NCBI GenBank assembly: GCA_033763995.1
Contig: JANRJL010000034.1
Coordinates: 1-64,000, forward strand
From: GCA-2737725 sp033763995
Lineage (GTDB): Bacteria > Pseudomonadota > Alphaproteobacteria > Rhodospirillales > Rhodospirillaceae
Reading direction: 5' to 3'
DNA: 64,000 bases
Every line of letters starts with the position of its first letter. The first letter of the stretch is position 1. A model generated the notes under the pieces. That model had not been told where the DNA came from. It saw nothing but the letters and a program-made list of their open reading frames with translations, and did not search any database. The position numbers and the translations under genes were made by a program. Of this stretch, positions 60,342 through 64,000 are shown piece after piece.

Positions 60342-61159
60342 ACGCGGAATACCCCGATTTTTCCCGCTACGGCTTCGTGGTCGCCGACGATAAGGCCTTC
60401 ATTCGTGGGCTGATCCAAAGCATGTTGCTGAAATGCGGCGTGCGCAACATCAAGCACGCCAACAGCGGCGAAGAAGCCATGAACTTGCTGGCGCTGCGAA
60501 CGGTCGAGATCGACTGCATCATCTGCGACTGGAACATGGAGCCCGTCAACGGGCTTGAGTTGTTGAAGTTCGTGCGCAGCGGTTCCATCCCCTACACGAA
60601 GCCCGAACTGCCGGTCGTCATGCTGACCGGTCACGCCGACGTCGATGTCGTCAAGTGCGCGATTGCCCTCGACGTGCACGGATACTTGGTGAAACCGGTC
60701 TCGATGGAGAAACTGATCGATGCCGTCGGCAAGGCTTTGGTCCGGCACTTTGTTGCCCAACCCGCCGAACATTATTTGGCCGTGCCGCTGGCGGCATTGC
60801 CCGCTGCCAGCGAGGGGCCGCAGAAACCGGCCGCTCCTTGGGTGCTGTGGCCCCGCGCGCAAAAGCAGCGTCAAGACCTCGCGCAGAGACTCGGTCAAAT
60901 GCGCAAGGAAGCGGCTGACCAAATCAAGGCTGCCGCTCAATCCGGGCAAAAGCGCAAAGTCGTTAATCCACGAAAGATAGCGCTCGCCGAAATTCCGCCG
61001 GGCTTGGTCCTGGCGGAAGACATCCTGACGCCCGACGGAACCGTGTTGCTGGCGGCGGGCGTGGCGTTGACCGAGACCCTGCTGTCGCGCTTGCGCGAGA
61101 TCGCCAGCGGGGGCGAATGCAACGATACGCTGACCGTGGGCGATCTGGTCGCGAGTTGA
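60338..61159 (+). CDS. Response regulator with unusual C-terminus
   Basis: A 273-residue protein with an N-terminal receiver domain (Asp64 in CDWNMEPVNG, acid pair ADDKAF at 16-21, Lys in YLVKPVS). The C-terminal half has a charged helix (about 170-210, RAQKQRQDLAQRLGQMRKEA) and a small domain (PPGLVLAEDILTPDGTVLLAAG) like the N-terminal part of HD-GYP/DUF3391-type proteins but without the HD domain. It is translationally coupled to the hybrid kinase gene. Confidence 0.88.
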   Translation: MNAEYPDFSRYGFVVADDKAFIRGLIQSMLLKCGVRNIKHANSGEEAMNLLALRTVEIDCIICDWNMEPVNGLELLKFVRSGSIPYTKPELPVVMLTGHADVDVVKCAIALDVHGYLVKPVSMEKLIDAVGKALVRHFVAQPAEHYLAVPLAALPAASEGPQKPAAPWVLWPRAQKQRQDLAQRLGQMRKEAADQIKAAAQSGQKRKVVNPRKIALAEIPPGLVLAEDILTPDGTVLLAAGVALTETLLSRLREIASGGECNDTLTVGDLVAS

Positions 61160-61228
61160 CGGAGGAACGCTTGAAACATTGACGCTACCGGCAGTCTTTA
61201 GCCGTGGCGTTCGTACTGAGAGGCACCC

Positions 61229-62431
61229 ATGATGACCCACCGCAATCCGCAAGATATTCGAGTCCTTGTTGTCGATGACAAGGAGTTCATCCGCAACATG
61301 ATGAAACGCATATTGGAGGGCTTGGGCCTGACGCACGTCGCGCTGGCCGGCAGCGGACAGCAAGCGATGGACTTGCTGACGGGCGGTGTCCGGTCGTTTG
61401 ACGCCGTGTTTTGCGATCTGATGATGCCCGACATGGATGGCGTGGAACTGGTGCGTCACGCCGCCGTTCTCAAGTCGCCGCCCGCCTTCGCCTTCGTCAG
61501 CGGAACTCACACGGCCTTGCTTGCCACGACCGAGGACATGGCGCGCGCGCGTGGCCTGACGGTCCTGGGCACCGTGCGCAAGCCGGTTTCGCGCGATTCG
61601 ATCAAGCAAATCCTCGACCAAATCGGGATGATGCCGGACGCGTCGCCGAAACGGGCGGTCGCCATGCCGGTGCCGACCAAGGCCGATATCGCGCGGGCCA
61701 TCGATCACGGTCAATTTCAGCTTTATTACCAGCCCAAGCAAAATCTCAGGACCGGCAAGATCGACGGTTTTGAATCCCTGATTCGCTGGCTGCATCCCGA
61801 TTACGGGCTTGTTGCGCCGGGTTTGTTCATCGGCGAGGCGGAGCGCTCCGGCCTGATCGGCCCCTTGACCGACTGGGTCGTCATGGCGGCCCTGGACCAG
61901 TGCTCCAGTTGGAATGGGTCCGGATTGCGCACCAAACTCAGCATCAATCTCTCGGCGCACATGTTGGTCGATCTCGATCTTCCCGACCGCATGTCGGCCG
62001 AGGCGCTGCGCTCGGGGATCGACCCCAAGCAGATCATCCTGGAAGTCACGGAGTCCGGCGTGTTCGCGGACACGGCCAATACGCTCGACATTCTGGCGCG
62101 ATTGCACATGAAGGGTTTCGACCTCTCGATCGACGATTTCGGCACGGGCTATTCGTCGATGGAGCAACTGCGCCGCGTGCCGTTCTCGGAGATGAAAATC
62201 GACCGCGCGTTCGTTCATCGGCTGCCCGACAATCCGCGGGCCCGCGCGATTCTGGAATCGAGCGCCACCTTGGCGCGGAACCTCGGCATGTCGGTCGTCG
62301 CGGAGGGCGCGGAGACGGACGACGAGGTCACGGTTCTCAAGCAAGCCGGCATCGACATCGTCCAAGGGTACGTGGTGGCGCGGCCGATGCCGGCCGATCA
62401 GGTGCGGGACTGGCTGCGGGCACGGAAGTAA
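61229..62431 (+). CDS. REC-EAL cyclic-di-GMP phosphodiesterase
   Basis: A 400-residue response regulator that would break down cyclic di-GMP. The receiver has Asp63 in CDLMMPDMDG. The EAL domain (about 150-395) shows ESLIRW at 182-187 (Ser for Ala in EAL), INLSA, LEVTES, IDDFGTGYSS, MKIDRAF, AEGAET and IVQGYVVARP, so the metal and catalytic residues seem complete. It is 69 bases after the coupled kinase/REC pair and is the natural output of that phosphorelay, lowering cyclic di-GMP when phosphorylated. Confidence 0.92.
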   Translation: MMTHRNPQDIRVLVVDDKEFIRNMMKRILEGLGLTHVALAGSGQQAMDLLTGGVRSFDAVFCDLMMPDMDGVELVRHAAVLKSPPAFAFVSGTHTALLATTEDMARARGLTVLGTVRKPVSRDSIKQILDQIGMMPDASPKRAVAMPVPTKADIARAIDHGQFQLYYQPKQNLRTGKIDGFESLIRWLHPDYGLVAPGLFIGEAERSGLIGPLTDWVVMAALDQCSSWNGSGLRTKLSINLSAHMLVDLDLPDRMSAEALRSGIDPKQIILEVTESGVFADTANTLDILARLHMKGFDLSIDDFGTGYSSMEQLRRVPFSEMKIDRAFVHRLPDNPRARAILESSATLARNLGMSVVAEGAETDDEVTVLKQAGIDIVQGYVVARPMPADQVRDWLRARK

Positions 62432-62507
62432 TCAGGGCGCGTGTTTCGGATTGAACGGGGTCAATACCGCGTGTCATGATCCCGCGCCTTTTGGGAGGGC
62501 TCCACAT

Positions 62508-63461
62508 ATGCCGCGCCCCAGCTCCACACTCGTTTTCTCAGCTCTGACTTTCGCCGCGATAGTCGCCATGCCCGCATTCGCCGCCGACAAACCGACCCTC
62601 CGCCACGGCTATGCCGACAATCGCTACGGCCAGTTGCACTACGCCACGGCGGCTCCGCCGGGCGGCGGCGACACATCCAAACCGCCGTTGGTGATGTTCC
62701 ACCAGTCACCCAATTCGTCCATCGAATTCGACGCCCTCACCGCCGAACTGGGCAAAGACCGCGTCGTGTACGCGCTCGACACGCCGGGCCACGGCGGCTC
62801 CGACGGACCCGCCGAGATCCCGACCATCGAAGAGCTGGCCGACGCCATGCACGAGGCGCTGACCGACCTGGGCTTCGGCCCCGACCGGCCCATCGATGCT
62901 TTCGGTTTTCACACCGGCACGCGCATCCTGTCGGTGCTGGCGGTGAAGCACCCGAAGATGGTGCGCCGGGTCATGATGGGGCTGTCGGGCGTGTCGGTGG
63001 TGCCGGCTGAGGAATCGGCCGCGCTGCTGGCGGCGGTTTATCATCCCAAATCCGCCGAGGACGCCTTCACGCGATTCTGCGCGCGGCTGCCGGAGCGCAT
63101 TCGTTCGAGCCAAGCGATGGGCATTCCCGATCTGGTGTGGGGCAAGTTGGCGGCCGGGCAACTGCGCGGGCTGACGCGCTACGAATACGGCCACGCCGCC
63201 GCCTTCGAATTCGGCACGCGCTTCGACGATCATCTCAAGCGGCTGACCCAGCCGATCTCGTTCCTGGTGGTCGAGGACGGCATGAAGGCCTCGGGCGCCG
63301 CCAAGAAGTCGGCGCGCGAGATGAGCGATCAGGTGGTCGGCATGATGACGGCCTCGAAGAAGGCCAAGGTGCTGCCCGAAGACTTCATCTTGAGCGATCT
63401 GCATTTGAACGCGAAGGCCATCGCCGACGTCATGCGCCGCTTCCAGGACGAGCCGGGTTAG
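62508..63461 (+). CDS. Exported alpha/beta hydrolase with GFHTG elbow
   Basis: A 317-residue exported alpha/beta-fold protein (signal ALTFAAIVAMPAFAA). GGGAGGG precedes the ATG at 62508. The segments HGYADNRYGQLHYATA, FHQSPNSSIEFDAL and DTPGHGGSDGP match the pattern of the protein at 53438, and the elbow is GFHTGT, again with His where Ser is expected. So two members of a distinct subfamily occur in the window. The function is unknown; a role in the periplasm is expected. Confidence 0.85.
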   Translation: MPRPSSTLVFSALTFAAIVAMPAFAADKPTLRHGYADNRYGQLHYATAAPPGGGDTSKPPLVMFHQSPNSSIEFDALTAELGKDRVVYALDTPGHGGSDGPAEIPTIEELADAMHEALTDLGFGPDRPIDAFGFHTGTRILSVLAVKHPKMVRRVMMGLSGVSVVPAEESAALLAAVYHPKSAEDAFTRFCARLPERIRSSQAMGIPDLVWGKLAAGQLRGLTRYEYGHAAAFEFGTRFDDHLKRLTQPISFLVVEDGMKASGAAKKSAREMSDQVVGMMTASKKAKVLPEDFILSDLHLNAKAIADVMRRFQDEPG

Positions 63462-63464
63462 GCC

Positions 63465-64000
63465 CGCGCAACAACGAAATCCAGGAGTGGCGTGCCCTAC
63501 AGGCATGGCGGTATGAACATTCTCCCGCCCGAGCTTGTCAGCGTAGATCGCGGCGGCCAGCACATGCTTGCTTCCCCGTAGCACGACCTCTTCCGGCCCC
63601 ACGGTTATGCTGGTCACCAGGCTACCCAGGTAGCGCCTGGCAAAACCTGACTCTCGGTCGAAGAGGCGGTTTGTGACGGCTTGGGCGAATGCATCGACGT
63701 GGCGAGCCGATTTGGCATTGGGACGCGGAGCCTGGGCGGCCCTGAGGCGGCCGATTTCCAGCAAGATTTCGCTGCGGGCGTTCTGGTGAAGTTGGGCCCG
63801 CTGGCGGGTGGTCTCATCAAGAGGCAGGACCTTGCGCTCAATCGCTTCCATGAGGTTGGTCAGCGCCTCATCCTTTTCTTTGAGCCGCGCTTGTAGTTCT
63901 CGCAGACGGGCCTGTTCGTCCATGGAGCCTTGGGTTTGCAGCTTTTCAAGCTCAGTCAGGATCGCCTTGAGCCGATCAGGAGACAACACGCGCTCAGCAA
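63465..64000 (-). CDS. Large serine recombinase, C-terminal part
   Basis: The tail of a large serine recombinase that begins beyond the right edge. Visible are VLSPDRLKAILTEL, a long coiled coil (QARLRELQARLKEKDEALTN), DETTRQRAQLHQNARSEILL, and the end domain with RRYLGSLVTSITVGPEEVVL and GSKHVLAAAI. Such proteins insert and excise mobile elements. The frame has no stop until 62706, deep inside the antisense hydrolase gene, so the natural 3' end seems lost and the true boundary near 63465-63500 is only estimated. Confidence 0.65.

Noticed and set aside
60212..62365. 717-codon minus-strand open frame
   Set aside because: Antisense to the REC and REC-EAL genes, which have complete motifs; the codon pattern is that of a shadow.
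1..64000. tRNA or rRNA genes, including a tRNA attachment site for the recombinase or the island
   Set aside because: No cloverleaf or rRNA-like sequence was recognised by eye; a covariance-model scan would be needed to be sure.

Overview
The window is high-GC DNA from an alphaproteobacterium. I infer this from the gene content (TonB-dependent receptors, IclR regulators next to flavin monooxygenases, a CHASE/PAS hybrid kinase with Hpt, REC-EAL) and from several intergenic palindromes of a kind common in that class. The order cannot be fixed from sequence alone. No rRNA, tRNA or CRISPR array was recognised.

Layout. 1-4.9 kb: a lipoprotein (cut by the window edge), an exported alpha/beta hydrolase, a large TonB-dependent receptor and an exported protein. 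4.95-13.4 kb: an NTF2-like gene broken by an in-frame TAA, an IclR regulator with a perfect dyad beside it, an HsaA-like flavin monooxygenase, an FGE-like protein, an acyl-CoA ligase, an orphan solute-binding protein and an Acg-type nitroreductase. 13.5-16.1 kb: three tandem SDR paralogues, each with an export signal. 16.2-25.3 kb: a TIGR02444 protein, then divergent UbiX and an operon with UbiD, a small zinc ribbon, aldehyde dehydrogenase, a PqqC/CADD-like haem-oxygenase-fold protein, an SDR and a GntR regulator, followed by dienelactone hydrolase and two tandem GSTs. 25.4-33.7 kb: an atypical SDR, a possible barrel-end protein, then a mostly minus-strand catabolic block (aldehyde dehydrogenase, NodB-fold hydrolase, maleate-isomerase-like protein, FAD monooxygenase, flavin reductase) and a divergent second IclR.

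33.7-36.7 kb is a foreign-looking island: an intact IS481-type element next to an AT-rich two-gene DUF262 + HEPN-nuclease module, probably a defence or toxin system. 36.8-44.2 kb: an APC permease, a small gene behind an almost perfect sigma-54 promoter, two NmrA-like proteins, a stand-alone Hpt protein, two uncharacterised proteins and a Tat-exported DUF1838 protein. 44.2-54.4 kb: two tandem TonB receptors separated by a ~350-nt dispersed repeat, an MBL hydrolase, an MFS transporter with a HisC-like aminotransferase, an HXXEE gene cut short by a palindromic repeat, and an alpha/beta hydrolase with His at the nucleophile position. 54.4-56.6 kb is rich in repeats. 56.6-62.4 kb: a phosphorelay cluster (hybrid kinase, REC protein, REC-EAL phosphodiesterase). 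The right edge has a second His-elbow hydrolase and the tail of a large serine recombinase.

Together the genes suggest uptake (TonB receptors, MFS, APC) and breakdown of aromatic or other cyclic acids: hydroxylation by flavin monooxygenases, prFMN-dependent decarboxylation, aldehyde oxidation, lactone hydrolysis and glutathione chemistry. An unusually large set of oxidoreductases and hydrolases appears to be exported by the Tat pathway. No substrate can be named from sequence.
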